Assembly (NCBI RefSeq): GCF_017875835.1
Contig: NZ_JAGING010000001.1
Span: 1,488,001-1,552,000 of the forward strand
Reading direction: 5' to 3'
DNA from: Psychrobacter sp. PL19
GTDB lineage: Bacteria; Pseudomonadota; Gammaproteobacteria; Pseudomonadales; Moraxellaceae
Length of the DNA: 64,000 bases
Every line of letters begins with the position of its first letter. Positions within the stretch are counted from its first letter, which is position 1. Positions 8,943 to 17,610 of the stretch are shown piece after piece. The notes under the pieces are model-generated. The model had not been told where the DNA came from, did not search any database, and saw only the letters and a program-made list of their open reading frames with translations. The position numbers and the translations under genes are program-made.

Positions 8943-9311
8943 ATGTTTGATATCAAATCGTTTTTAAAACGAGGAATAGAAAAAGAACTGCTTGATGTGG
9001 ATGATTATATTTTCATGCCCGAGAGTGTGGCAATGGTGGTTGAAGAGGGTGATCTAAAGTGTGTATTGAATAGTGATGGTCGAGTCAATATTTTTTATAC
9101 CAAGCAAGGGGTGACTGATGTCAGAGCAGCGGCTCGTAAACATCCATTCACCTCTTTTGACAAAGAGTTGAATCACGGGATTTATGATGATGTTATCGAC
9201 GATTTAGTCAAAGAAGTCAACAAGATTCTTGATAGTGAGTCCAAATACTTTCGCAATATGGTCTTACCTTCAACAGGGCCTTTGCCTTTGACAGCATCTT
9301 CAGAGCCATAA
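8943..9311 (+). CDS. Hypothetical protein, unknown family
   Basis: The protein is 122 residues from the ATG at 8943, chosen because AGGAG at 8931-8935 is ideally spaced; the frame is open further upstream. It is acidic and soluble, with no signal peptide or membrane segment. It begins MFDIKSFLKRGIEKELLDVDDYIFMPESVAMVVEE and ends in a Pro/Ser-rich tail. I do not recognise it. It is a single-gene unit between the uvrB terminator and a repeat element. Confidence 0.7.
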   Translation: MFDIKSFLKRGIEKELLDVDDYIFMPESVAMVVEEGDLKCVLNSDGRVNIFYTKQGVTDVRAAARKHPFTSFDKELNHGIYDDVIDDLVKEVNKILDSESKYFRNMVLPSTGPLPLTASSEP

Positions 9312-9389
9312 CTAGCTACCATAAGTGAAGGCTAATATTTCTGCTTGAGATGCTTTTATTTCATACTGAACGGACAGCTGCATATTATC

Positions 9390-9526
9390 TATAGTCAATG
9401 AAAAGTAATATCGATACATAACCTACTGTTGGCATAAGTTTTTTTGCTTGCTGTGCCTACGCAGACAGAGGCTGCAAAAAGCTTAAACCAGCAGTACCGT
9501 CGCGTTTTTAAGGTATTTTAACTATA
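9390..9526 (-). repeat. MITE-like palindromic repeat, copy A
   Basis: One of four copies of a 137-138 bp element, here in reverse orientation to the others. It begins TATAGTCAATG and ends TTTTAACTATA, giving TATAGT ends in inverted orientation. Inner arms CTGTTGGCATAAG and CTTAAACCAGCAG can pair, making a long hairpin with a GC-rich tip. There is no coding potential. It lies between the convergent genes at 8943 and 9627. Confidence 0.85.
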
Positions 9527-9555
9527 TATATGAGTTGAATTTCTGAATATCAAAA

Positions 9556-9597
9556 GTGGGGTGCGTCATGGTTAACTGGCGCACCCTATGTCATTTT
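9556..9597. terminator. Hairpin terminator between convergent genes
   Basis: GGGTGCG at 9559-9565 pairs with CGCACCC at 9580-9586, followed on the plus strand by ATTTTTTAAG. It probably serves the unknown gene at 8943 and also lies just beyond the lipoprotein gene on the minus strand. Confidence 0.6.
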
Positions 9598-9626
9598 TTA
9601 AGCAAACCTATCACTTATAACCTAAC

Positions 9627-10016
9627 TTATGACTTAATGAAGCTTCCGTAGCAACTTTGTAGCGACCTAACCGCTACTTTAGTGACCAGTTGTGTGCGAT
9701 ATTCTGAATCTATGGCTGCATTGGTCATATCAACGATGGTGACTTGCTGTGGGGCTTGCTCACTAACGCAACTACAAATTCTATTTTGTATTGCTGACTC
9801 TTGTTCCACTGTCATGGCAGTACGAGCAACGCGCCAAGCACTTTGCTGTTCAAGCTCGATACGACATTGGTTATTAACAGCGGCCTTGAATACATTCATA
9901 CCAATACCGGAGGCAGTACCAACAGAACTGCCTGAGTTTGTATTTGATCCTGGCGTCGCGCATCCCGCTAGAGCAAACGTAGCAAGCAAGGTAGTCAAGG
10001 TTAAGATTTTTTTCAT
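9627..10016 (-). CDS. Small lipoprotein, unknown function
   Basis: This 129-residue protein has a lipoprotein signal peptide: MKK, a hydrophobic stretch, then the lipobox LAGC with the lipidated cysteine at residue 19, followed by a Ser/Asn/Gly-rich linker. The mature part (about residues 45-129) contains two cysteines in ICSC and one near the end. It mentions no family I know for sure. It is presumably anchored in the outer membrane facing the periplasm. Single gene with its own promoter region. Confidence 0.8.
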   Translation of the reverse strand: MKKILTLTTLLATFALAGCATPGSNTNSGSSVGTASGIGMNVFKAAVNNQCRIELEQQSAWRVARTAMTVEQESAIQNRICSCVSEQAPQQVTIVDMTNAAIDSEYRTQLVTKVAVRSLQSCYGSFIKS

Positions 10017-10918
10017 GGTCGATCCTTCAATGTTAGTCAGTAATTTTCGAAAATTGTATTTGAAAGTGATGGGTCTTACCCGTTTTAAGGTAATGCTAAT
10101 AATCTGTGATTATGAAGCAATTTTATAACGTTGAGTCACATTATGTACAGTAAGCATGAGCTATATTCAAGATAGCATAACCTACCAAATAATTAAAAAT
10201 TTATCAAACAAATATTGAGTTGTCTGTCACTAATCACAGGCGACAGTTACTAATATGCTCACTATAAATCCTCACTTAATTTTAATTATTCAGTCTTCCT
10301 ACCTCATATTGCAATAATAAATCTTACTTTTGCCCATCGGTACCATTTGAGTCTTTTGAAAAGCAGTATACTATTAAACCTGTAGCACATGATATCGTTA
10401 GTGCACTCTACCACCAAGACTAATCCCTCACTGCCACTGGAAGGTGTATTTTCCGATATTTTTTCTTCTATTAACGTGATTGATGAGCGCAGTTTCAATT
10501 GACTATAGTGTGCAAATCATTTGTTACGCTTAAAAGCAGAAGAACAGGTGCACTAAGAACATTAGTCAATTCTAAGTTTGTGACAGGCAAGTCACTAAGA
10601 TAGATGCAAATGGTCAGTCAAAAGGCTTGAACCTAGTGTGAAACTAGGTTAGTTTTAAAGGCTTGTCGTTTGGTAATATGTTTGTAAGTATGGCTGATAG
10701 TGGTCATATTGGTTTTTAAGTTGTTTAATACAGGTGTGAGGTGTCGCTGTATTAAGCATCAGGCTGCTATCATTCTAATGCTTATACAACGTCATAGGAA
10801 TGACAGCGATAAAACTTGGGGCAAAAAACAATCAAACTTGTAGATTTGGTATCTTGCAGTCTAATAATCATTCCGTCTCATCTCAATCATTCAGAACGTC
10901 TATTTCAAGGAAGAAGTT
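10017..10918. other. Long intergenic region before the acyl-CoA ligase
   Basis: About 900 AT-rich bases without a convincing gene. A perfect 7-bp hairpin (AACCTAG/CTAGGTT) lies at 10630-10650. The right end carries AAGGAAGAAG, the ribosome site of the ligase. An unrecognised small RNA or decayed gene is possible but not shown. Confidence 0.5.
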
Positions 10919-12559
10919 ATGCTCGGTAAAATGATGCACCGCCCGTTATTGATTAGCCATCTAATCCAACATGCCGCCAGATACCATGGCGACACCCCAA
11001 TTATCTCGCGAGAGACTGATGGCACTACTACTCATTCTGACTGGGCAACCTTGCACAGCAACAGCAAACGCCTTGCTAATGCATTGACTAAGCTCGGTAT
11101 AGAGCAGGGTGACCGCTTGGCTACCATTGCCTGGAACAACCGTCGTCACCTTGAGATTTGGTATGGGGTCTCTGGTAGTGGTATGGTTTGCCATACAATT
11201 AATCCACGTTTGTTTCCGCAACAGATCATCTACGTCATCAATGACGCCCAAGATCAAGTGCTGTTCTTCGAAAAAACTTTCTTACCATTGGTGATGGGTG
11301 TCAAAGACCATCTAACCACCGTCAAGCATTTCGTCTGTATGACTCCGCCTGATGAAGAAGTTAGAGCGCAGCTGCCTAATGTGATCTTTTATGATGACAT
11401 TGTTGACGAGCAGTCTGACGAGTTTGAGTGGCCAGAGCTCGATGAGAATGCCCCAAGCTCGTTATGCTACACCTCAGGCACGACCGGCAACCCTAAAGGG
11501 GTGCTGTACACCAACCGTACGACAGTTCTGCACAGCTTTGGGATTAGCTTACCTGACTCAATCAGTCTGTCTGCAACAGATGTAGTTCTGCCTGTGGTAC
11601 CTATGTTCCATGCCAATGCTTGGGGTCTACCCTATGCAGCAGCGATGGTCGGTGCAGCAGTCGTGCTACCGGGTCCCAATCTAGATGGTCATAGTCTGGC
11701 CAATATTATTGATGAACACAAAGTGACCTTAGCGGTTGGTGTACCTACCATCTGGCAAACCTTACTGGCTGCTGCCAAAGAGACCGGTACTAAACTGACC
11801 AGTCTCAGACGTAACGTTATCGGTGGCTCGGCATGTCCATCGTCTATGATGAGGACTTTCCGTGATGAGTTTGATTGTGAGACCATGCATGCATGGGGTA
11901 TGACTGAGACTAGTCCATTGGGTTCAGCCAATCAGCTTAAAGCCAAGCATAGCGGCTTATCAGACGAAGAAAAATTGACCGTACGTTTGTCACAGGGTCG
12001 TCCACCATTTGGCGTTGAACTTCGTATTGTTGATGCGGCGCAGGACAATAAATTGTTGCCTAATGATGGTCAGACACCTGGTAACGTACAGATCAAAGGC
12101 TATTGGATCGTCGACACTTATTTCAATTGTGAAGAATCTGCGCTTGAGTCAGATGGTTGGTTTGACACCGGAGATATCGCGACCATCAATGAAGATGGTT
12201 ATTTAATGATTCGTGATCGCGCCAAAGATTTAATTAAGTCAGGTGGTGAATGGATATCTTCAGTGGAACTCGAAGACATTGCCATGTCGCATCCATCAGT
12301 TGCTATGGCGGCAGCTATCGCGGCAGATCATCCGAAATGGGATGAGCGTCCAGTGGTTATTGTACAGCTTGTTCCTGGAGCAGAGCTAAGTGAAAAAACG
12401 CTGATCGATCATTACGAAGGCAAGATTATCAAATGGCAGATTCCTAACGCAGTGGTTTTTGTGGAGTCTATCCCACTAAATGGTACGGGTAAAATGCTCA
12501 AAAAAGACTTGCGTGAGCAGTATGGCAATCACCTTATTGAGCGTGGTTTGATTGACTAA
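10919..12559 (+). CDS. Acyl-CoA ligase, AlkK/DmdB-like (AMP-forming)
   Basis: This 546-residue enzyme activates a fatty or short thio-substituted acid with ATP to an acyl-adenylate and then to acyl-CoA. The N-terminus MLGKMMHRPLLISHLI is typical of the medium-chain AlkK group, which also includes 3-methylmercaptopropionyl-CoA ligases. The AMP-binding loop is YTSGTTGNPKG, followed by AWGMTETSP and the hinge WFDTGDIATINEDGY. The C-terminal catalytic lysine lies in GTGKMLKKDLRE. AAGGAAG sits well before the ATG. It is a single-gene unit, so the substrate cannot be deduced from neighbours. Confidence 0.92.
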   Translation: MLGKMMHRPLLISHLIQHAARYHGDTPIISRETDGTTTHSDWATLHSNSKRLANALTKLGIEQGDRLATIAWNNRRHLEIWYGVSGSGMVCHTINPRLFPQQIIYVINDAQDQVLFFEKTFLPLVMGVKDHLTTVKHFVCMTPPDEEVRAQLPNVIFYDDIVDEQSDEFEWPELDENAPSSLCYTSGTTGNPKGVLYTNRTTVLHSFGISLPDSISLSATDVVLPVVPMFHANAWGLPYAAAMVGAAVVLPGPNLDGHSLANIIDEHKVTLAVGVPTIWQTLLAAAKETGTKLTSLRRNVIGGSACPSSMMRTFRDEFDCETMHAWGMTETSPLGSANQLKAKHSGLSDEEKLTVRLSQGRPPFGVELRIVDAAQDNKLLPNDGQTPGNVQIKGYWIVDTYFNCEESALESDGWFDTGDIATINEDGYLMIRDRAKDLIKSGGEWISSVELEDIAMSHPSVAMAAAIAADHPKWDERPVVIVQLVPGAELSEKTLIDHYEGKIIKWQIPNAVVFVESIPLNGTGKMLKKDLREQYGNHLIERGLID

Positions 12560-12604
12560 CTGAATCACCCGTAAACCAACCCCTCTATCCAGCTGACGTA
12601 AGAG

Positions 12605-12634
12605 AGCCTATCTAAATGATGGGCTTTTGCTTTT
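12605..12634 (+). terminator. Probable terminator after the acyl-CoA ligase
   Basis: AGCCTATC pairs with GATGGGCT (one G-U pair) around TAAAT, followed by TTTGCTTTTT. A short but plausible intrinsic terminator. Confidence 0.5.
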
Positions 12635-12754
12635 TGGCATTGGGCCACATTCGTTGATATGAGCAGCACACTGCTATGGATAACTCTCTCTTATTTTAAA
12701 CGGATTATAGCGTTTATTGATTATGAATGCCTAACAACAGATGAGTTCGCTTAA

Positions 12755-13270
12755 TTATAGGTTTTTACCCTGTTGCCTTTGCTGAATATCTTTGGCTAAT
12801 TTATAGCAATCTTCAACATGATCAGTCGCAATTTTCTTAAAAATCATATAGCCCATTGTTCCTGCGACCAATTGCCCACCAAGTGGAATAAACTTGGTCA
12901 CTTGTTTGGCAGCGATACGTCCACCAAGACCTTGAACGGTTTTTTTGACGATGCCACGAGTGGCCATGAGACCAGCAAAATCGACTGTACGATCTTTTAG
13001 GGCACTCCAGTGAATGGCGCGTGATTGCAAGTCAACTGCGGATTGACGACCTTCAATCAAACCAAAGCGTTCGCTGATGTCAGGCAGCAGCTGGGTCAAC
13101 ATGCCAGCGTCAACCGCCATATCAAAAAATGGCACCGGTACGAGTGCTATACCTGCAGAGATTCTGGCACGTTTTTTGACCATCGCGATACATTCTTTTT
13201 TCACTTTATTTAAGTTTAAATTTGGATCTATCGTATTCGGAAGTTTTTCAACGGTTGGTATAGTATTCAT
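12755..13270 (-). CDS. DUF697-like protein
   Basis: This 171-residue protein contains the sequence ISAGIALVPVPFFDMAVDAGMLTQLL (residues about 37-62), the hydrophobic helix hairpin typical of DUF697 and YcjF-like proteins. A second hydrophobic stretch, FIPLGGQLVAGTMGYMIFKKIA, follows near residue 135. It lacks the GTPase domain to which this region is sometimes fused. It probably associates with the inner membrane, function unknown. The start is supported by GAGGATGATTTT before the ATG. Single gene. Confidence 0.75.
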   Translation of the reverse strand: MNTIPTVEKLPNTIDPNLNLNKVKKECIAMVKKRARISAGIALVPVPFFDMAVDAGMLTQLLPDISERFGLIEGRQSAVDLQSRAIHWSALKDRTVDFAGLMATRGIVKKTVQGLGGRIAAKQVTKFIPLGGQLVAGTMGYMIFKKIATDHVEDCYKLAKDIQQRQQGKNL

Positions 13271-13776
13271 AAAATCATCCTCAATATAGTCAGTGTTCAG
13301 TTATTTAATTATCACTGTTAGCGACTGAGACTTATTAGTGCTCAGTATATAACTCAGTATATAAATAGTGCTGATATCATGATTAGCGCCCAGCCCTTAA
13401 CTTCAGTAGCTGACACTCAGTAGTTAGAATATACTAACTTATAGTTGGCTACTTAACTTTGATAGCTTAATTTTAATAATAAGCTATAGACGCTAATCAT
13501 TACAGATAGTTATCATTTTAGGGATTTATGAGCGCTATACAATTATAGCTTTGTAGCAAATCATAGAAAATTACTAAATTTATGCAAGGTTTTTGTAAAT
13601 AATGCTTTAAGTTTTATAGCAGATAGATAGACAGATAGATAGATAGGTATGGGCTCAACAGATGAAAATATCATTCATACAGACTCTATTACTATCGCAC
13701 TAACAATTTTCAGCTATAACTAAAGACATTATAAATTAATATTGTGACCGCCCACCAAAGCCAGTAGAATACCAAC
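13271..13776. other. Intergenic region between DUF697-like gene and recJ
   Basis: About 500 AT-rich bases between divergent genes with no convincing gene. It contains a tetranucleotide array at 13619-13647 and the promoters of both neighbours, which I could not place confidently. Confidence 0.5.
13619..13647 (+). repeat. AGAT tetranucleotide repeat in the recJ leader
   Basis: About seven near-perfect AGAT/AGAC units run in a row, about 130 bases before the recJ start. Such arrays can change length by slippage. Confidence 0.8.
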
Positions 13777-15645
13777 ATGCTAAATTTAACCCCCCGTTAT
13801 ACTGGTACTCGCATTGACGAGCTGCCCACTGCGCTGCGACCCTTTGCCGCCCAATCATTCACTCTTGCTAAGCTTTATGCGGGTCGCGGTATCATCGAAC
13901 CTGATGAGCTTGAAACTCAGCTGTCAGGTCTACTACCTGCTGATATGTTGCATGGCGTTACCAAAGCTGTGCGCTTATTAGATCTGGCTATTGATGAGGG
14001 CCAGCGTATTCTGATCGTCGGCGACTTTGACTGTGATGGCGCGACCAGCACTGCGCTGATGATGCGTGCTTTGACGGCCATGGGTGCAGTGGTCGACTTC
14101 CTAGTACCTGATCGCTTTAAGTATGGCTATGGTCTAACTCCTGAGATTGTCGAATTGGGTATTGAGACCTATCAGCCGCAAGTGATTGTCACGGTCGATA
14201 ATGGTATCTCAAGCCATGAAGGCGTAGCGCGTGCGCAGGCTGATGGCATTACCGTTATTATTACCGACCATCACCTCACAACTAAGGCTGTACCGCCTGC
14301 TGAAGCGGTAGTCAATCCTAACCAGCAAGATTGCAAATTTACCAGTAAAGCCTTGGTCGGGGTAGGTGTGGCCTTTTATGTGCTCGGACGCTTAGCAAAA
14401 TTGCGCCGCGAAGCTGGCAAGTCTACCGTACAAGTCAGTCAGTATTTAGACTTAGTGGCGCTCGGTACGATTGCTGATGTGGGTATATTGGATAAAAATA
14501 ATCGTATTTTAGTTCATCATGGGTTGGCTGCCATTCGCCAAGGTCGCTGCTGTATGGGAATACTAGCGCTACTTGAGCAAGCAGGACGTGATCCGAAGCA
14601 ATTGCATGCACAAGATTTTGGCTTTGTATTAGGACCACGGATTAATGCTGCCGGGCGTATGGACAATATGCGCGTGGGTATTGAATGTTTATTAACCGAA
14701 GACTGGAGTACGGCACAAGGTTTAGCACAAGAGCTTGAGCAGTTAAATCGCGATCGCCGACAGGTCGAAGGTGAAATGCGCTCGCAAGCGGATAGTATCG
14801 TAGAGGCTTTAAACGCTGATAACAGTGTTAATAACAGTAGTGTTAATGACAGCAGTGTCAATGATGGTTACAAGGGTCAAGAGAGTACTGGTAATAGTAA
14901 TGACATTATTATTACTAAAAACGCTGAAAAAAAGCCAGCTGCAATTAACAATGACAATCGCAGTATCATTCTATACAAAGACGATTGGCATCAAGGGGTC
15001 ATCGGTATCGTGGCGGGACGCTTAAAAGAAAGTCATTATTGCCCTAGTATTGTGTTTGCCCCGTCGGATACGCAGCGTGTTGGCGATGATGACCCTATTA
15101 AGGGTTCAGCGCGCTCGATTGCAGGTGTGCACATACGTGATGCTATTGAGCAAGTGGCTGAGCAGAATCCAGCGCTGATCAGCCATTTTGGTGGCCATGC
15201 GATGGCAGCAGGTTTGACCCTTAAGCGTGGTAATTTCGATGCTTTTGTCAGCGCTTTTGATGATGTGATGGCACAGCTTGATGACGAGGTTTTTGCCGAG
15301 CAGAAATTTACTGATGGTCCACTGCAAGCGGGTGATTTTAGCTTATGGTTCGTTGAAGGATTAGCGGCTGCTAGCGTTTGGGGTCATGGCTTTGCACCGC
15401 CGATATTCGATGGTGTATTTGAAGTGCTCAGCTTTAAAGTGTTAAAAGACCAGCATCTTAAACTATCGCTACGCTATCCTGATGTGCAATATCCGATTGC
15501 TGCTATTTATTTTAATTTTGATAGCAGCGAGTGGGATTATCGTGCCGAAAAAGTGCATATCCTATTTGAATTAGATATCAATGAATGGAATGGTAAAAAA
15601 AGTTTACAGCTCATGGTCAAGGATTTGGCTGTTGTTGCACCTTAG
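13777..15645 (+). CDS. recJ: Single-stranded-DNA exonuclease RecJ
   Basis: This 622-residue 5'-3' exonuclease acts on single-stranded DNA in recombination and repair. DHH-family metal motifs are visible: DFDCDGATS at residues 83-91, VTVDNGIS around 138-145, DHH at 164-166 and later SHFGGHAMAAG. It is about 45 residues longer than the common 577-residue form. The excess is one Asn/Ser/Asp-rich insert at about 346-395 (NSVNNSSVNDSSVND and onward), built from repeated DNA and placed between conserved domains. The ribosome site is weak. The gene ends about 30 bases before a repeat element. Confidence 0.95.
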   Translation: MLNLTPRYTGTRIDELPTALRPFAAQSFTLAKLYAGRGIIEPDELETQLSGLLPADMLHGVTKAVRLLDLAIDEGQRILIVGDFDCDGATSTALMMRALTAMGAVVDFLVPDRFKYGYGLTPEIVELGIETYQPQVIVTVDNGISSHEGVARAQADGITVIITDHHLTTKAVPPAEAVVNPNQQDCKFTSKALVGVGVAFYVLGRLAKLRREAGKSTVQVSQYLDLVALGTIADVGILDKNNRILVHHGLAAIRQGRCCMGILALLEQAGRDPKQLHAQDFGFVLGPRINAAGRMDNMRVGIECLLTEDWSTAQGLAQELEQLNRDRRQVEGEMRSQADSIVEALNADNSVNNSSVNDSSVNDGYKGQESTGNSNDIIITKNAEKKPAAINNDNRSIILYKDDWHQGVIGIVAGRLKESHYCPSIVFAPSDTQRVGDDDPIKGSARSIAGVHIRDAIEQVAEQNPALISHFGGHAMAAGLTLKRGNFDAFVSAFDDVMAQLDDEVFAEQKFTDGPLQAGDFSLWFVEGLAAASVWGHGFAPPIFDGVFEVLSFKVLKDQHLKLSLRYPDVQYPIAAIYFNFDSSEWDYRAEKVHILFELDINEWNGKKSLQLMVKDLAVVAP

Positions 15646-15674
15646 ATATAATGAGCCAACTTTGGCTTGAAGGT

Positions 15675-15811
15675 AAGGTTAAAACACCTTGAAAACGCGA
15701 CGGTACTGTTGGTATAAGCTTTTTGCAGCCTCTGTCTGCGTAGGTACAGCAAGCAAGAAAAACTTATGCCAGCAGTCTGCTATGTATCGATATTACTTTT
15801 CATTGACTATA
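15675..15811 (+). repeat. MITE-like palindromic repeat, copy B
   Basis: Second copy of the 137-138 bp element. The left end is degraded (AAGGTTAAAA in place of TATAGTTAAAA); the right end TTCATTGACTATA is intact. Inner arms CTGTTGGTATAAG and CTTATGCCAGCAG pair. It lies between convergent recJ and the TRIC genes. Confidence 0.85.
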
Positions 15812-15852
15812 AGTCCTTTACAGAAGACGAAAACGGTTTAAATTGAAAACAA

Positions 15853-15888
15853 ATAAGGGCATGTTGATTATTCAACGCGCCCTTATTT
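15853..15888. terminator. Bidirectional terminator between recJ and the TRIC genes
   Basis: ATAAGGGC-TGTTGA pairs with TCAACG-GCCCTTAT around TTAT, with a mismatch. AT-rich flanks on both sides suit convergent genes. Confidence 0.65.
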
Positions 15889-15927
15889 ATTATGTCAGCT
15901 TATCATTTTGTATTATCAATTTATCCC

Positions 15928-16761
15928 TTATGCGGCATGGTTTTTCATCAGCCCAATATCTGGAAAGTGCCAATCATAGCGCACCGCCAGCATACGAATC
16001 ACAAAGATTGTAATCATCGTACACGACTCGGTTATCCACGGAGTAAAGCCCATACCCTCCATCGCAAAATATAATATCCCGCCAATAATCGCTGCAGTCA
16101 CATAAATCTTGCGCTGTAACACTAATGGAATCTCGTTACACAGCATGTCGCGGATGACGGTACCAAACAAGATATTCAATACCCCAAGCAAGATACAGAT
16201 AGGGATGTTTGCACCCATTTCTTGTGCCACTTGGATACCAATTAAGGTAAAAATTGCCAATGCCAAGCCATCAAATAGCTTTAACAAGCCATCTACATGG
16301 CGCGCTTTTGGGTTACAAAACATCTGAAACCCAACAGAAGTAATAGTAATAATCAACAGGTAATTCATATTCACTATCCAAAACAGCGGATAGCGATCAA
16401 GAATAATATCACGCGCTGTAGGGCCGCTAATAGCGGCAATCATTGCTACCAAAATACAGCCAAACACATCGAAGTTTTTATGTTTAGCTAAAATAGTTCC
16501 CGAAACGCTACAGGCAAAAATACCAAACATTTCTAACCAAAACATAAACGAGGTAGGCTCAAATCGTGTCACAAACTCAGGCGTCAGAGCGAGCGGGGAT
16601 TGGACTATTTGATTAACAGCTGAATCAATAACCGTAGGGACAGCAGCGGATGATGTCACGCCCAAAGTGGGGGCGGATAACATATCAAAAGATTTACCAA
16701 AGACTGCCATATAGCATGCGTTGAGCAACGCATAGGCATGGACACTAATAATACTGATCAT
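15928..16761 (-). CDS. TRIC/UPF0126 family membrane protein, extended N-terminus
   Basis: This 277-residue protein has seven or more hydrophobic segments. Its core (from about residue 70) contains two copies of the UPF0126 unit: GTILAKHKNFDVFGCILVAM with GPTARDIILDRYPLFWI, then VLNILFGTVIRDMLCNEIPLVLQRKIYV. Bacterial members of this fold are related to TRIC cation channels, and some are linked to amino acid uptake. Unlike its neighbour it has about 70 extra N-terminal residues with a hydrophobic segment and a Val/Ser-rich stretch. It is the second gene of a pair of paralogues, 50 bases after the first. Confidence 0.88.
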   Translation of the reverse strand: MISIISVHAYALLNACYMAVFGKSFDMLSAPTLGVTSSAAVPTVIDSAVNQIVQSPLALTPEFVTRFEPTSFMFWLEMFGIFACSVSGTILAKHKNFDVFGCILVAMIAAISGPTARDIILDRYPLFWIVNMNYLLIITITSVGFQMFCNPKARHVDGLLKLFDGLALAIFTLIGIQVAQEMGANIPICILLGVLNILFGTVIRDMLCNEIPLVLQRKIYVTAAIIGGILYFAMEGMGFTPWITESCTMITIFVIRMLAVRYDWHFPDIGLMKNHAA

Positions 16762-16811
16762 AATTGTTCACATAAAAAATTCACTCAAGCGGTTAAGAGG
16801 TTAGCCACCTG

Positions 16812-17447
16812 TTAACCAATCAAGCGAATGGAGGGAAGATGCCAATCGAAGCGCAGTGCTAACATCCGCACCGCAAAAATGACGCTGAGCATAATAAACT
16901 CATTCAGTCCGGCGTTAACGCCCAAATGCTCAAGCAGTAAATATGTCACTGACCCTACGATACTGGCGGATATATAGATTTCGCGCTGCAGCAGTAGCGG
17001 TATTTCATTACAGATAATATCGCGTAGCAATCCACCGATAATTGCAGTCCATACCCCCATCATAATGGCAATCGCTGGCAACATATCTTGCGTTAAGGCG
17101 ATTTTAAAGCCAATAACGCTAAATGCGGCGAGACCGATAGCATCGAATAATTTTAGCGCGTTGTCAATTTTATGATAAAGATGAAAAAATATCTGCAGGA
17201 TAAGGGAAGTCGCTGTAATGACCAAGAGGTAGTTGAGATCGGTCATCCAAAATAATGGATGGCGATCTAGAGCCATATCACGTAGTGTGCCGCCACCAAT
17301 CGCATTGACCATTGCCACTAAGATGCAGCCGGCAATGTCGAAGCCTTTGTGCTGTGCGAGCAGTGTGCCAGCGATAGCACAGGCAACGACCCCAACCATA
17401 TCTAATGCATACAGCAAAATATCAGGAAAAATGAAAACATGACTCAT
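16812..17447 (-). CDS. TRIC/UPF0126 family membrane protein
   Basis: This 211-residue protein has the normal length for UPF0126, with two repeats: GTLLAQHKGFDIAGCILVAM plus GGGTLRDMALDRHPLFWM, and WTAIIGGLLRDIICNEIPLLLQREIYI. The glycine-rich repeat motifs (GGGTLRD and GGLLRD) are intact. It is first in a two-gene minus-strand unit with its paralogue at 15928. It would act in the inner membrane as a channel or transporter, substrate not known. Confidence 0.9.
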   Translation of the reverse strand: MSHVFIFPDILLYALDMVGVVACAIAGTLLAQHKGFDIAGCILVAMVNAIGGGTLRDMALDRHPLFWMTDLNYLLVITATSLILQIFFHLYHKIDNALKLFDAIGLAAFSVIGFKIALTQDMLPAIAIMMGVWTAIIGGLLRDIICNEIPLLLQREIYISASIVGSVTYLLLEHLGVNAGLNEFIMLSVIFAVRMLALRFDWHLPSIRLIG

Positions 17448-17610
17448 CGTTATCCCCTTGATTGCTGTTTAATATAAAATATGTTCATTAAGGTATAGTC
17501 AGTTCAAAATAAAAGAGAGTTGTTGATAGCACTGTATTTTGTTTAAACTTGATTGACTCTAGCTGTTTATTAATCAGTTAACGCTATAAAAGGTAGTGGT
17601 CAAAACATTT

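Noticed and set aside
10304-10498. Minus-strand 64-codon frame in the gap before the acyl-CoA ligase
   Set aside because: No ribosome site, no family resemblance and AT-rich surroundings; probably chance.
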